Numbered from the stretch's first letter, positions 45,587 through 54,828 are shown. The stretch is DNA of 64,000 nt from Tepidisphaeraceae bacterium (GCA_035998445.1 DASYHQ010000018.1:372001-436000), one strand, 5' to 3'. The notes: generated by a model not told the origin, from the sequence alone. Numbers and translations are program-made.

Positions 45587-48313
45587 ATGACTTCGAAAGC
45601 GGCCGACCACAACGGAACCATCACTGCGACCCAAGCCCCGTCACTCATCACGGCCGACAAACTGCCCTTCAAGCAGTTCGTCTGGGGCGCGGGCATCGAG
45701 TGCTCGTTCCTGCCCCACCTGAACGTCGATCAGTTCGATTGGACGCAGCACAACCGATTCTGGCGCGACGACTTCAAGCGTGCCAAGGAAGAGCTGGGCA
45801 TCACCCACCTGCGCTACGCCCTGCCGTGGCACAAGCTGGAGACGTCGCCCGGCAAGTTCGACTGGGCAATGGCCGACGAGCGCATCGAGGCGCTCGACAA
45901 GCTGGGCATCAATCTGATGCTCGACGTCATGCACTTTGGCACACCGCTGTGGCTGAAGCAGGCCGTGGGCGACCCCGAGTTTCCAGAAGCGCTTGAGCGC
46001 TTCACCACTGCGATTGTCGGCCGCTACAGCAGCACCGTAAAGACCTGGTGCCCGTTCAACGAGCCGCTCGTCAGCGCGCTGTTCAGCGGCGACTTCGGCT
46101 TCTGGCCGCCCCACCAGCGCAAGTGGCGCGGGTACATGCCCGTGCTGTCGCGCATCGTGCAGGGCGTGGCCCGCGGCATTCGCGCCATTCGCAACACGGC
46201 GCCCGAGTCGATCGTGCTGCTGTGCGATGCGGTCGAAACGTACAAGACCCGCGTGAAGTCGCTGGAGACGGAAGTCGCCCGCCGCAACATGCGCCGCTTC
46301 CTGGTGATGGACCTGCTCACCGGCCGGGTCGATAAGCACCACCCGATGTTCTCGTGGCTCAACAGCTACGGCATGAACGAGCTGGACCTCGAATGGTTCC
46401 GCTCGAACCCGCAGCAACCCGACGTCTTCGGCCTCGATTATTACCCGCACAGCGATTGGCAGCTCGATCACGGCCCGCTCGGCAAGGTGCGCCAGCGTCG
46501 CGCCGATAACCCGACCGGTCTGTACAAGGTCGCCAACGCCTACTGGCAGCGTTACGGCATCCCGCTGATGCTGACCGAGACCAGCATCGAAGGGCAGCCG
46601 ATCAATCGCGAGATTTGGCTCGAGACGAACATCGACCACATCCGCCGGTTGCGCGAGGACGGCGTGCCGATGCTGGGCCTGGTCTGGTGGCCCATGATTG
46701 ACCAGGTCGACTGGGACGGCGCCCTCACGCACCGCGTGGGCAAGATCCACGAGGTGGGCCTGTTCAACATCAAGAAGACCGCCGACGGCACGATGAACCG
46801 CGTCGCCAGCCCGCTGGTGGCGATGTTCAAGGAGTTCGCGACCAGTGGCGACGAGAAGATTGCTAAGCTGGGTGAGATCAACTACCCCTCGCCGGAGGCC
46901 GACGACGAGCAGCTGCCCCCGATCGGTGAGTGGATTCAACCGACGATGGCCGTGACCGCCGAGGCCCCCACCACGCCCGCCAAGAGCGGTGGCAGCGCGA
47001 TCGCCGACCCCGTCCCTGGCGCCGCCGCCGAGCCGGCCGCCGCCAAGGCTGCGGTCATGTCGCAGACGAGCGGGCTGGAGATTCCGGAAGTTGATGCCGG
47101 CAAGCAGACCGATCGCTACGGCATCGTCGTCTTCTGCCACTTGCGCTGGGGCTTCGTCTGGCAGCGCCCGCAGCAGTTTCTATCGCGCTTCGCCAAGAAG
47201 CATCCGATCCTGTTCATTGAAGAACCCTTCTTCGATCGACCGGAAGGCGCCGAGCCGGATTTGCAGTTCCACCGCGTGATGCCGAACGTCACCGTCTTCT
47301 GCCCGCACGTTTCTCCGTCGCTGGCGAAGAACCCCAAGTTGCCGGCGATGCTTCGTGAATGGGCCAAGGAAGCGATCGAGGTAATGAACGAGAACGGCGA
47401 CTTCGAGCGCCCCGTCCTCTGGTACTACAGCCCGATGGACAGCGCCTGGTCGCTGGGCCACTTCGAGAACCGCGGCGTGGTCTACGACTGCATGGACGAG
47501 CTCTCGCAGTTCAGCGGCGCCCCGAAGCAGCTCGTGAACAACGAGGCCCGCCTGATCGAGCACGCCGACGTCGTCTTCACCGGTGGCTACGAGATGGGCG
47601 CCAACAAGAAGCGTCTGCACGACAACGTGCACATCTTCGGCTGCGGCGTGGAGTTCAGCCACTTCAACAAGGCCCAGGACCCCGAGACCGTCATCCCGGC
47701 CGACATCGACTTCATGAACCGCCCCATCCTGGGCTGGTTCGGCGTGGTCGACGAGCGCGTCGATTACGCGATGGTCGGTGAGATGGCCCGCATGCGTCCC
47801 GACTGGTCGTTCGCGATGGTCGGACCCGTGGTGAAGGTCGACCCGAACCTGCTGCCGCACTTCCCCAACCTGTTCTGGCTGGGCGGGCGCGATTACCAGC
47901 AGCTGCCCAACTACTGCGCGGCGTTCGACGTGAACATGATGTGCTTCGCCAACAACGCCGCCACGCAGTACATCAACCCGACCAAGGGCCTGGAGTACAT
48001 GGCGACCGGCAAGCCGATCATCAGCACGCCGGTGAAGGACGTCGTGCGGCAGTGGAGCGACACGGTCTACATCGCCAAGACCGCCGAGGAGTTCGTCGCC
48101 GCTGCCACCAAGGCGATGGAGCAACCCGACCGCGAGCGTCTCGATCGCGGCTTGGCACTGGCCAAGCAAAGCAGTTGGGAAGTGACCGTCGCCGAGATGC
48201 AGCGGCTGATCAAAGAGGCGATCACCAAGAAGGAGCGCCGCTCGAACCGCAACATCCAACCGCTGACGGAGATGGAGCTCGAGTACCAATATCAACACAC
48301 GCAGGGCTCGTAG
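45587..48313 (+). CDS. Fusion of GH1-like glycosidase and GT4-like glycosyltransferase
   Basis: The protein has 908 residues. The N-terminal domain (about 28-430) is a clan GH-A TIM barrel: LRYALPWHKLETSPGKFDW, acid/base E159 in WCPFNEPLV, FGLDYYPHSDW, nucleophile E331 in LMLTETSIEGQ and GLVWWPMIDQVDWDGAL. This order is that of family 1 beta-glycosidases. An Ala/Pro linker (about 440-508) leads to a C-terminal domain (510-880) with GT-B features: FCHLRWGFVWQRPQQFLSRFA, VVFTGGYEMGANKKRLHDNVHIFGCGVEFSHF, and GLEYMATGKPIISTPVKDVVRQW, the nucleotide-sugar binding end. There is no signal peptide, so it acts in the cytoplasm. The UDP-galactopyranose mutase gene follows after 105 bases. The joint pathway is probably galactofuranose-containing glycan synthesis. 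Confidence 0.85.
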   Translation: MTSKAADHNGTITATQAPSLITADKLPFKQFVWGAGIECSFLPHLNVDQFDWTQHNRFWRDDFKRAKEELGITHLRYALPWHKLETSPGKFDWAMADERIEALDKLGINLMLDVMHFGTPLWLKQAVGDPEFPEALERFTTAIVGRYSSTVKTWCPFNEPLVSALFSGDFGFWPPHQRKWRGYMPVLSRIVQGVARGIRAIRNTAPESIVLLCDAVETYKTRVKSLETEVARRNMRRFLVMDLLTGRVDKHHPMFSWLNSYGMNELDLEWFRSNPQQPDVFGLDYYPHSDWQLDHGPLGKVRQRRADNPTGLYKVANAYWQRYGIPLMLTETSIEGQPINREIWLETNIDHIRRLREDGVPMLGLVWWPMIDQVDWDGALTHRVGKIHEVGLFNIKKTADGTMNRVASPLVAMFKEFATSGDEKIAKLGEINYPSPEADDEQLPPIGEWIQPTMAVTAEAPTTPAKSGGSAIADPVPGAAAEPAAAKAAVMSQTSGLEIPEVDAGKQTDRYGIVVFCHLRWGFVWQRPQQFLSRFAKKHPILFIEEPFFDRPEGAEPDLQFHRVMPNVTVFCPHVSPSLAKNPKLPAMLREWAKEAIEVMNENGDFERPVLWYYSPMDSAWSLGHFENRGVVYDCMDELSQFSGAPKQLVNNEARLIEHADVVFTGGYEMGANKKRLHDNVHIFGCGVEFSHFNKAQDPETVIPADIDFMNRPILGWFGVVDERVDYAMVGEMARMRPDWSFAMVGPVVKVDPNLLPHFPNLFWLGGRDYQQLPNYCAAFDVNMMCFANNAATQYINPTKGLEYMATGKPIISTPVKDVVRQWSDTVYIAKTAEEFVAAATKAMEQPDRERLDRGLALAKQSSWEVTVAEMQRLIKEAITKKERRSNRNIQPLTEMELEYQYQHTQGS

Positions 48314-48321
48314 GCCGGAAT

Positions 48322-48396
48322 CTGTAGGGGCGACACTTGTGTCGCCCTCCCCGGTCTGCACGAACGAACGAGGGCGAGACAAGTCTCGCCCCTACG
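48322..48396. repeat. Palindromic repeat family H
   Basis: Arms 48322-48347 (tgtaggggcgacacttgtg...) and 48371-48396 (agggcgagacaagtctcgcc...) are imperfect inverted copies filling the spacer between the fusion gene and the mutase gene. Confidence 0.85.
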
Positions 48397-48418
48397 AAAT
48401 CAACAAAGGAAGACCCCA

Positions 48419-50125
48419 ATGGAAGAGAAGAAGAACGAAAAGAAGATCGTCATCATCGGCTGCGGCCCCACCGGCCTCGGCGCGGGCTATCGCCTGAAGG
48501 AACTGGGGTACAAAAACTTCCAGATGTACGACCGCCTGCCCTACATCGGTGGCCTGTCCGCCAGCTTCAAAGACGAAGCCGGCTTCACCTGGGACATCGG
48601 TGGCCACGTGATGTTCAGCCATTACAAGTACTACGACCAGTGCTTCGAAACGCTGATGGGCAACGACTTCCAGATGAACAACCGCGAGTGCTGGGTTCGC
48701 ATGTTCGAGAACTGGGTCCCGTATCCGTTCCAGAACAACATCCGCTACCTGCCCAAGCAGCAGCAGTTCGAGTGCCTGTCGGGCCTGATCGAAGCCCAGA
48801 CGAAGCGCGACCACAAGGCCGCCACGAACTTCAAGGAGTTCATCGACGCCGTCTTCGGCGACGGCATCTCCAAGCACTTTATGACGCCCTACAACTTCAA
48901 GGTCTGGGCGCACCCCGCCGAGATGATGAACAAGGAATGGATCGGCGAACGCGTCGCCGTCCTCGACATCAACCGCGCGCTGAAGAACGTCGTCCTCGGC
49001 GGCGACGACTTCGGTTGGGGACCCAACAACCAGTTCAAGTTCCCGCTCTTTGGCGGCACGGGCGAGTTCTACAAGCGCTTCGGCAAGCCGCTCGAAGGGC
49101 ACGTGAACCTGAACAAGACCATCGACTTCATCAACATGAAGAAGAAGGAGATCCGGTTCAAGGACGGCGAGATCGTGAAGTACGACATCCTCATCTCGTC
49201 GATGCCCGTGAACAAACTCTGCAACGACGTCATCAACGGCGAGATGCCCCGCGAGATCAAGAAGGCCGCCGCCGGCCTGAAGAAGAGCGGCGGGTACATG
49301 GTCGGCATCGGCATCAAGCAGCCCTGCCCCAGCACCAAGTCGTGGATGTACTTCCCCGAGGACAACTGCCCGTTCTACCGCGTCACGTACCTGTCGAACT
49401 ACAGCCCGTTCATGACCCCCGACAAGGACACCCACTACAGCCTGCTCTGCGAGACCAGCTACAGCGAGCACAAGCCCGTGAACAAGGACACGATCGTGGA
49501 GGAGACGATCACCGGCCTCGTCAACGCCGGCATGATCACCGATGAAGACCGCAAGGACATCATCAGCAAGTGGGTCTACCACGCCGAATACAGCTATCCC
49601 ACGCCGTCGGTAGAGCGCGACGAGATTTTGCAGCAGGTCATCCCGTACCTGGAGACGCAGGACATCTACTCGCGCGGCCGTTTCGGCATGTGGAAGTACG
49701 AAGTGTCGAACACCGACCACAGCCTGATGCAGGGCGTGGAAGTCGTAAACCGCCTGGTTCTGGGCGAAGCTGAAAGCACGATCGGCATTAAGTACGAAAG
49801 CACCGACGACGGCCGCAACGCCGCCCGTCACGAGCGCAGCGTTCACGCTGGCTCCGGCGACCCGAAGAAGGCCGCCGAACGCGCCGCCGCTGGCAGCGTC
49901 CTCACTTCAGTGAGCACGTCCACCGCCGGCCCGAAGACCAATCCCGACTCCGTCATCCCCAGCACCAAGCCGGGCCAGACGGTCGTCAGCAAGGTCGCAA
50001 CGGTCGTGAGCGCGATCGAGAACGCGGTCACGAAGGTCACCAACAAGAACAACCCCGGCGACAAGGACGAAGTTCACGTCTCCGAGGAAGAACTCGGCGT
50101 CACCACCCCAAGGAGCCCCAAGTAA
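48419..50125 (+). CDS. glf: Eukaryotic-type UDP-galactopyranose mutase
   Basis: The protein has 568 residues. The FAD-binding opening VIIGCGPTGLGAGYRL (11-26) is followed by DIGGHVMFSHYKYYD (59-73), NWVPYPFQNNIRYLPK, PYNFKVWAHP, WIGERVA with R178, GGTGEFYKRF, YFPEDNCPFYR with R321, and SRGRFGMWKYEVSNTDHSLMQGVE (418-441). These blocks follow the fungal and kinetoplastid mutases, not the shorter E. coli or mycobacterial Glf; the two Arg match the substrate pyrophosphate ligands known for the Aspergillus enzyme. It interconverts UDP-galactopyranose and UDP-galactofuranose using reduced FAD. Residues after about 465 form a disordered Ala/Ser/Lys/Thr tail not needed for the fold. Confidence 0.9.
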   Translation: MEEKKNEKKIVIIGCGPTGLGAGYRLKELGYKNFQMYDRLPYIGGLSASFKDEAGFTWDIGGHVMFSHYKYYDQCFETLMGNDFQMNNRECWVRMFENWVPYPFQNNIRYLPKQQQFECLSGLIEAQTKRDHKAATNFKEFIDAVFGDGISKHFMTPYNFKVWAHPAEMMNKEWIGERVAVLDINRALKNVVLGGDDFGWGPNNQFKFPLFGGTGEFYKRFGKPLEGHVNLNKTIDFINMKKKEIRFKDGEIVKYDILISSMPVNKLCNDVINGEMPREIKKAAAGLKKSGGYMVGIGIKQPCPSTKSWMYFPEDNCPFYRVTYLSNYSPFMTPDKDTHYSLLCETSYSEHKPVNKDTIVEETITGLVNAGMITDEDRKDIISKWVYHAEYSYPTPSVERDEILQQVIPYLETQDIYSRGRFGMWKYEVSNTDHSLMQGVEVVNRLVLGEAESTIGIKYESTDDGRNAARHERSVHAGSGDPKKAAERAAAGSVLTSVSTSTAGPKTNPDSVIPSTKPGQTVVSKVATVVSAIENAVTKVTNKNNPGDKDEVHVSEEELGVTTPRSPK

Positions 50126-50214
50126 TGAAAACGCAACCCAACGCCCCTCGGAAACACCCCGGCCAACGCGTGCGCTCCGATCGTAAGACCAAGACGCACC
50201 CGGACCGCCAGTAA
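50125..50214 (+). CDS. Possible 29-residue basic microprotein
   Basis: ATG 50125 shares its A with the TAA stop of the mutase gene (TAATG) and has aaggag nine bases upstream. The 29 codons give a strongly basic peptide rich in Arg, Lys, Pro and His with no hydrophobic segment. The overlap and ribosome binding site support translation by reinitiation. No homologue is known to me, and so short a frame may be chance. Confidence 0.35.
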   Translation: MKTQPNAPRKHPGQRVRSDRKTKTHPDRQ

Positions 50215-50473
50215 CCGACCGCCGTCGGCCCGTACGCCCGATCCAACTCCATCCGCGTGCCAGCGGCTTCGCTTTGCGACCATCAATAAGCGAAGCCGCC
50301 GGCGGTTGGGGACGGTTTGGCCAAGGTTCCGACGTCGCACGACGATCCCGTCCTCAAACTTCTCTTCCGCGCGACGCGGGTGGTGGATTATCCACTGCCC
50401 GCGTCGCCTTTATTTGCCACCTCGCACTTGCTCCGCGAGGCTGAACTCAATCAAGCGATGGCGCTCGCCATTC

Positions 50474-50614
50474 CCGTGGCATGGGCGTCTCGCCCATGCT
50501 CGACATGAGGTCGTAAGACTCAGTTCGCTTCAGAGCGGCTTGAACGACGCGGCAACCAGCAAATCAAAGCTCCCATTCCAGTTCACACGCATGGGCGAGA
50601 CGCCCATGCCACGG
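50474..50614. repeat. REPIN-like element, family C (copy 3)
   Basis: Perfect 26-bp arms, 50474-50499 and 50589-50614, are separated by 89 bases. The rest of the 50215-50710 gap contains a short gcttcgctt...aagcgaagc dyad (about 50267-50297) and no convincing gene. Confidence 0.9.
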
Positions 50615-50710
50615 TCGGATCGGACGCGGCGATGATTCGGCGCCCAACTCGAACTCATTCCGCCTACCGCTGAGCCCGTTGCGGCGCGGAAGTTGCTTCG
50701 CTTACCCGCA

Positions 50711-51523
50711 ATGACTCGTGCACATCTCGACAGCCCTACAGCAGTTTCCCAACACACCTCGCGTTGGTTCCTCCCGGCCCTCCTAGGTCAGGCAGCGACG
50801 GACTTCCTCACATCGTCGCGCGCCCTACCGCCGGGCACCTGGCGACGATGGGCGGTGCGCCTCGCGATCGGCTGGATCGCCTGCATGCTTATTACCGCCG
50901 GCGTCACGCTCGTCGCGCAGCGATGGGAACGAACCTGGCTGGGCGATTGGGATGATCGAACGCTCGCCACCATCGAGCGCGGGCCGATGTCGTTCAGCAA
51001 CGCCATCCTGTTCGAGTCGCCCGGCAATCTGATCTACGTCATCCCCCTGCTCCTCTGCGTCGTGATCGTCGCAGCGCGATATCGCCAGCCGGTGTTCGCG
51101 GTGACGATCGTCGTCTCGTGGCTGCTCGCCCGCACGCTGGTCTACTGGGGCTGGCACTTGTGGGACCGCCCGCGGCCGCAAGTCATCGCGGGCGGCGTCG
51201 CGGCGCCGCCGTTGCACTCGTTTCCGTCGGGGCACATGGTCTTGTCGCTGTCGGTCTACGGGCTGTTGGTGTGGGCGTGGTGCCGGGCCTCGGGCAGTTG
51301 GGTGGAACGCGTGATCGCGATCCTGGTTGGCATCGCCTGGTGTGCCGTGCTGGGATATGCCCGCGTCCGACTCGGCACGCACTGGCCGAGCGATGTCATC
51401 GGCGGCGCGATCATCGGCCTGCCTTGGGTCGCGGTCATGGTGTGGGCCCTACGTGCCGTCGACAACCCCCCCCCCTGCCCGCCCTGCGCGACGGTGTCGT
51501 CACCCGCTGATGCCGTGACGTAA
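50711..51523 (+). CDS. PAP2 family membrane phosphatase
   Basis: The protein has 270 residues from ATG 50711. About six membrane segments surround the three phosphatase motifs: a first motif around WDRPRPQV (KxxxxxxRP type, with the Lys position not obvious), HSFPSGHMV (PSGH) and ARVRLGTHWPSDVIGG (SRxxxxxHxxxD type, with Ala in place of Ser). It most likely dephosphorylates undecaprenyl pyrophosphate or another lipid phosphate at the outer membrane face. It follows the mutase region and may recycle the polyprenyl carrier used in glycan export. The C-terminal tail is Pro/Ala-rich. Confidence 0.85.
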   Translation: MTRAHLDSPTAVSQHTSRWFLPALLGQAATDFLTSSRALPPGTWRRWAVRLAIGWIACMLITAGVTLVAQRWERTWLGDWDDRTLATIERGPMSFSNAILFESPGNLIYVIPLLLCVVIVAARYRQPVFAVTIVVSWLLARTLVYWGWHLWDRPRPQVIAGGVAAPPLHSFPSGHMVLSLSVYGLLVWAWCRASGSWVERVIAILVGIAWCAVLGYARVRLGTHWPSDVIGGAIIGLPWVAVMVWALRAVDNPPPCPPCATVSSPADAVT

Positions 51524-51548
51524 ATCGCCCGTCCCCGTACGTCGGCTC

Positions 51549-52091
51549 ATGCCGTACCCTCGCGCGATGCAAAAGAAGGTTCTGGCACTAGGCGGGCTCG
51601 GGTTGGCGTTTGTGCTGTTGGGCGGCACATGGGTGGGGTTGCTGCGCCTCCTGCCCGATGGGTTGCCGTACCGCATCGCGATCTTCGTCATCGGTCTGAT
51701 GGTCGTGGCGGTCTACATCGCGCTGCTGGTCCTGCACGTGCGCAGGATCCTCGGCGACCGGGGCAGCCTCGCGTTTCAACTGACCTGCGTGCTCGGCGAG
51801 ATGGTGCTTCTGTTGGCAGCGTTCGCCTCCATTCACCAACGGCTGGGCATCCTCGACAACACCGGCGCAAGCACCACGGTCGTCCACGACTTCTGGCGCA
51901 GCTTCTACTTCTCGTTCATCACGTTCACCTCGGTCGGCTTCGGCGACTTCTACCCCGTCGCTGCCGGTCGAGCGCTGGCCGCATTGCAGGGCTTCACCGG
52001 TTACCTCGTGCTGGGCATCCTCGCCTCCACCGCCGCCTCATTGCTCTCGCCGCACTCGCCCGAGGGTCCGCACGACAACGAGGCCGATTAG
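51549..52091 (+). CDS. Two-transmembrane potassium-channel-like protein
   Basis: The protein has 180 residues. Four hydrophobic segments are seen (about 9-28, 37-58, 70-88 and 130-150). The pore loop TFTSVGFGDFYPVAAG is the ion-channel 2 selectivity filter with TxGFGD. This resembles KcsA/Kch-type proteins that lack an RCK or cyclic-nucleotide domain. An alternative start is ATG 51567. It ends 134 bases before the fucosidase start. Potassium selectivity is inferred from the filter. Confidence 0.82.
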   Translation: MPYPRAMQKKVLALGGLGLAFVLLGGTWVGLLRLLPDGLPYRIAIFVIGLMVVAVYIALLVLHVRRILGDRGSLAFQLTCVLGEMVLLLAAFASIHQRLGILDNTGASTTVVHDFWRSFYFSFITFTSVGFGDFYPVAAGRALAALQGFTGYLVLGILASTAASLLSPHSPEGPHDNEAD

Positions 52092-52225
52092 AAGACGTGA
52101 GCATCGCGTGTGACGCCTGTAGGCCCAACGCTAACCGCCGTCGGTCCAACGATCCGTCCCCTTGCATCGACGCGCATTTCCGGCAGGATGTGCGACCGAT
52201 CGACTACCGCAGGAGAGACCAGATC

Positions 52226-53521
52226 ATGATGCAGCCTTGGTTCACCGACGCGAAGCTTGGGATCTTCATTCATTGGGGCATTTACTCCGCCGGCGAATGG
52301 GGCGAGAGTTGGCCGTTCTTCGGCGGGCAGGTGCCGTACGACCAGTACATGGCCCAGGCCAGCACGTTCACCGCCCAGCGGTACGACCCCGAAGCCTGGG
52401 CCGAACTGTTCGCCGCCGCCGGCGCCACCTATGCCGTGCTGACGGCCAAGCATCACGACGGTTTCGCGCTCTGGCCCACGAAGCAGAACAAGCTGAACGC
52501 CGTCGAAGGCTCACCCGCGGGCCGCGATCTCATCGGCCCCTACTGCGACGCGCTGCGCCGGCGCGGGTTGAAGGTTGGCATCTACTATTCGCACCTGGAC
52601 TGGTCGCACCCCGACTAGGCCAGCGTGCTGCCGAAGGGCAAGCAGCCGCATGACCACGGCAACCGCCACGCCAACAAGTTCGCCTACCCGCAGGATGGCG
52701 AACACCCCGAGCGCTGGGAACGCTTCCTGGCCTTCCACCGCGCGCAGTTGAAGGAACTCTGCGAGACGTACAAGCCCGACCTCCTCTGGTTCGACGGCGA
52801 CTGGGAGCGCGACCCCGAACAGTGGCGTTTCGAGGAACTGCGCCAGCAACTACACACCTGGGCCCCCGGCGTCATCCTCAACAGCCGCATGGGTGGCCAC
52901 GGCGATTACGGCACGCCCGAGCAGGCCATTCCCATCACCCCGCCCAAGGGGCCGTGGGAGTTCTGCGTCACCATCAACGACTCGTGGGGTTTTCAGAAGA
53001 AGGACAAGAACTTCAAGACCGTCCGCCAGTGCGTGCGCATGCTCGCCGAGTGCGCGAGCATGGGCGGCAACCTGCTGCTGGACGTCGGCCCCAAGAGCAC
53101 CGGCTCGATCCAACGCGAACAGGTGGACGTGCTGCGCGGCCTGGGCCGCTGGGCGAACGTGCACGCCGAGTCGCTCTACGGCACCGTCGCCGGCCTGCCC
53201 CACGGGCACGTCTACGGCACCTCCACGCTCAACCGCGCCCGCGACGTGCTCTACGTGACGATCTTCGACCGCCCCAACGACGCCATCGCCGTCAAAGGCA
53301 TCCGCAACAACGTCACCCGCTGCACGATCGTCGGCGGCAACGGCGAGCCCCTCGTTCACCGCAAGCTCGGCGGCGCCCCGTGGGCCCACCTGCCCGGCGT
53401 GCTCTGGATCGACGTCCCCGAAGCCGCGCTCGACCCCGACGCCACCGTCATCAAGATCGAACTCGACGGCCCCCTCGACCTCTACACCGGCTCGGGCGAC
53501 GCCATCACGATGAACCAGTAG
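52226..53521 (+). pseudogene. GH29 alpha-L-fucosidase interrupted by an in-frame TAG
   Basis: The frame runs from ATG 52226 (AGGAG ten bases upstream) to 53521, 431 codons plus stop, with a single TAG at 52616-52618, codon 131. Both halves are in the same frame and join without gap. Upstream is WFTDAKLGIFIHWGIYSAGEW...TAKHHDGFALWPT...YYSHLDWSHPD. Downstream is ASVLPKGKQPHDH...DLLWFDGDWERD, with the nucleophile D190. In family members the HPD is normally followed by Tyr, so TAG replaces TAC or TAT by one base. The rest, including a C-terminal beta domain, is intact, so loss is very recent, or the codon is read through, or it is a sequencing error. There is no signal peptide. Confidence 0.85.
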
Positions 53522-53538
53522 TCGCCGTCGGTATGGGT

Positions 53539-54828
53539 CTAGTCCTTCACGCGGAAGCAGAGGTTCGCCGTCGCGACGCTGCGGCCATCGTCGTTGGCAA
53601 TGATCAGGCATAGCCGGTATGCGCCGGGCTTCGTCGGCATGGCGATCGCCACGCGACCGTCGTCCGTCGGGTGAAGGCCCTCGTACAGGATCGGCAGGTC
53701 GGGCTCGAAGTCGCCGCCTAGCTTGCGCTCGGCCGCCTCGTGGGTGATCGACCATTCGTACTTCACGGGGCGCTTCTCATCGACCAGCGACACGACCGCC
53801 TCGGCCGCCTCGCCCGGTTTGAACTCGTGCGACGCGCGATCCGTGAACCCGATTGCGTTGATGCGCGGCGCGCGTGTATCGGCCCACCGACCGGTCCAGG
53901 CGAAGGTCATCGCGTCGATCACGCCCGTCCGCCGGCCGTCCTTCAGGAACATGCCGTACCACGTCGCGGTCAGTTCCTGCTTGTGGTCCCAGTAGAACGC
54001 GTACGACCCCAAACACCGCTTGTCGCCCGACACCGCGGCGTGCGCTCGAATGTACTGCTGCTCCTTCTCGGTGCTGGTCGGTTCGATCGACGCGTCCCAC
54101 GCGGTGGTCGGAACCTCCCAATGGCCGTTCGGACCAAACTCGGTCAGGAAATAGGGCAAATCGAACTTCACCGCATCCAGCTGCGCCGGCAGTTGCGGCG
54201 TCCCGCCGTAGCTGTTGATGCCGACGTACTGAAAGTTCGGGCAGCGCGTGGTGACGAACTTCGCCCGCCGCTCGTCCATCCCCGCCAGGCTGATGCCCAC
54301 GGGATGGTTCGGGTCGATCGCCCGCGCCATTCCGGCCAGCACGTTCATCTCCGTCAGCGCGCGGTCGAACGCGTCCGCATCGGGCGCCGAGAACTCGACC
54401 TCGTTCCCGACCGACCAGACCAGCAACGCCGGGTCGTCCTTGTGCTGGCGGATAAATTGCTTGAAGCGCTCGCGCTGGGCCAGCACCTTCGCCTCGTCCT
54501 TGTAATCGAACCCGTGGCGCGGCTTGCCGGGGTCGAAGCTCAACATCACGGTCAACCCGCGCCGCCCCGCCTCCTTCAGCGTCCAGTCGGCGTGCGCGGG
54601 ATCGTACGCGCGGACCGAGTTGCCCCCCGCCGTCACCAGTTCGTCCAATCGCACCGCCTCGCCCCAGATGCACACGCCCTTCGCCACGTAAGGCTGCCCG
54701 CCGCGCAGCATCCGCCAGCCGCCGCCTTCATCGCGCTCGATCACCGTCGGCTCTGCCAGCGTCTTTGCAGTAAGCATCATGGTGATCAAAAAGATGAACA
54801 ACCCGGTGCGAAGCAGGTTCAGGGACAT
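53539..54828 (-). CDS. Secreted clan GH-A glycosidase (GH2/GH5-like)
   Basis: The protein has 429 residues. A signal peptide (1-25, ending KTLAEP) precedes a TIM barrel: YVAKGVCIWGEAVRLDELVTAGGNSVRAYD, LLVWSVGNEVEF with the acid/base Glu, YVGINSYGG, and FLTEFGPNGHWEVP with the nucleophile Glu. The pattern fits the catalytic domain of GH2 or GH5-related enzymes without the N-terminal sandwich domains. A C-terminal beta domain (about 315-429) resembles an Ig-like module. The substrate is not predictable. It converges with the fucosidase, 17 bases apart, so both may belong to a carbohydrate-degrading set. Confidence 0.8.
   Translation of the reverse strand: MSLNLLRTGLFIFLITMMLTAKTLAEPTVIERDEGGGWRMLRGGQPYVAKGVCIWGEAVRLDELVTAGGNSVRAYDPAHADWTLKEAGRRGLTVMLSFDPGKPRHGFDYKDEAKVLAQRERFKQFIRQHKDDPALLVWSVGNEVEFSAPDADAFDRALTEMNVLAGMARAIDPNHPVGISLAGMDERRAKFVTTRCPNFQYVGINSYGGTPQLPAQLDAVKFDLPYFLTEFGPNGHWEVPTTAWDASIEPTSTEKEQQYIRAHAAVSGDKRCLGSYAFYWDHKQELTATWYGMFLKDGRRTGVIDAMTFAWTGRWADTRAPRINAIGFTDRASHEFKPGEAAEAVVSLVDEKRPVKYEWSITHEAAERKLGGDFEPDLPILYEGLHPTDDGRVAIAMPTKPGAYRLCLIIANDDGRSVATANLCFRVKD

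Noticed and set aside
50317-50508. 63-codon plus ORF before the PAP2 gene
   Set aside because: Its last third is encoded by a family C repeat arm; unlikely to be a real protein.
51629-52225. Long open frame fused upstream of the fucosidase start
   Set aside because: It overlaps the channel gene in another frame and lacks protein features; the fucosidase start at 52226 has its own AGGAG.
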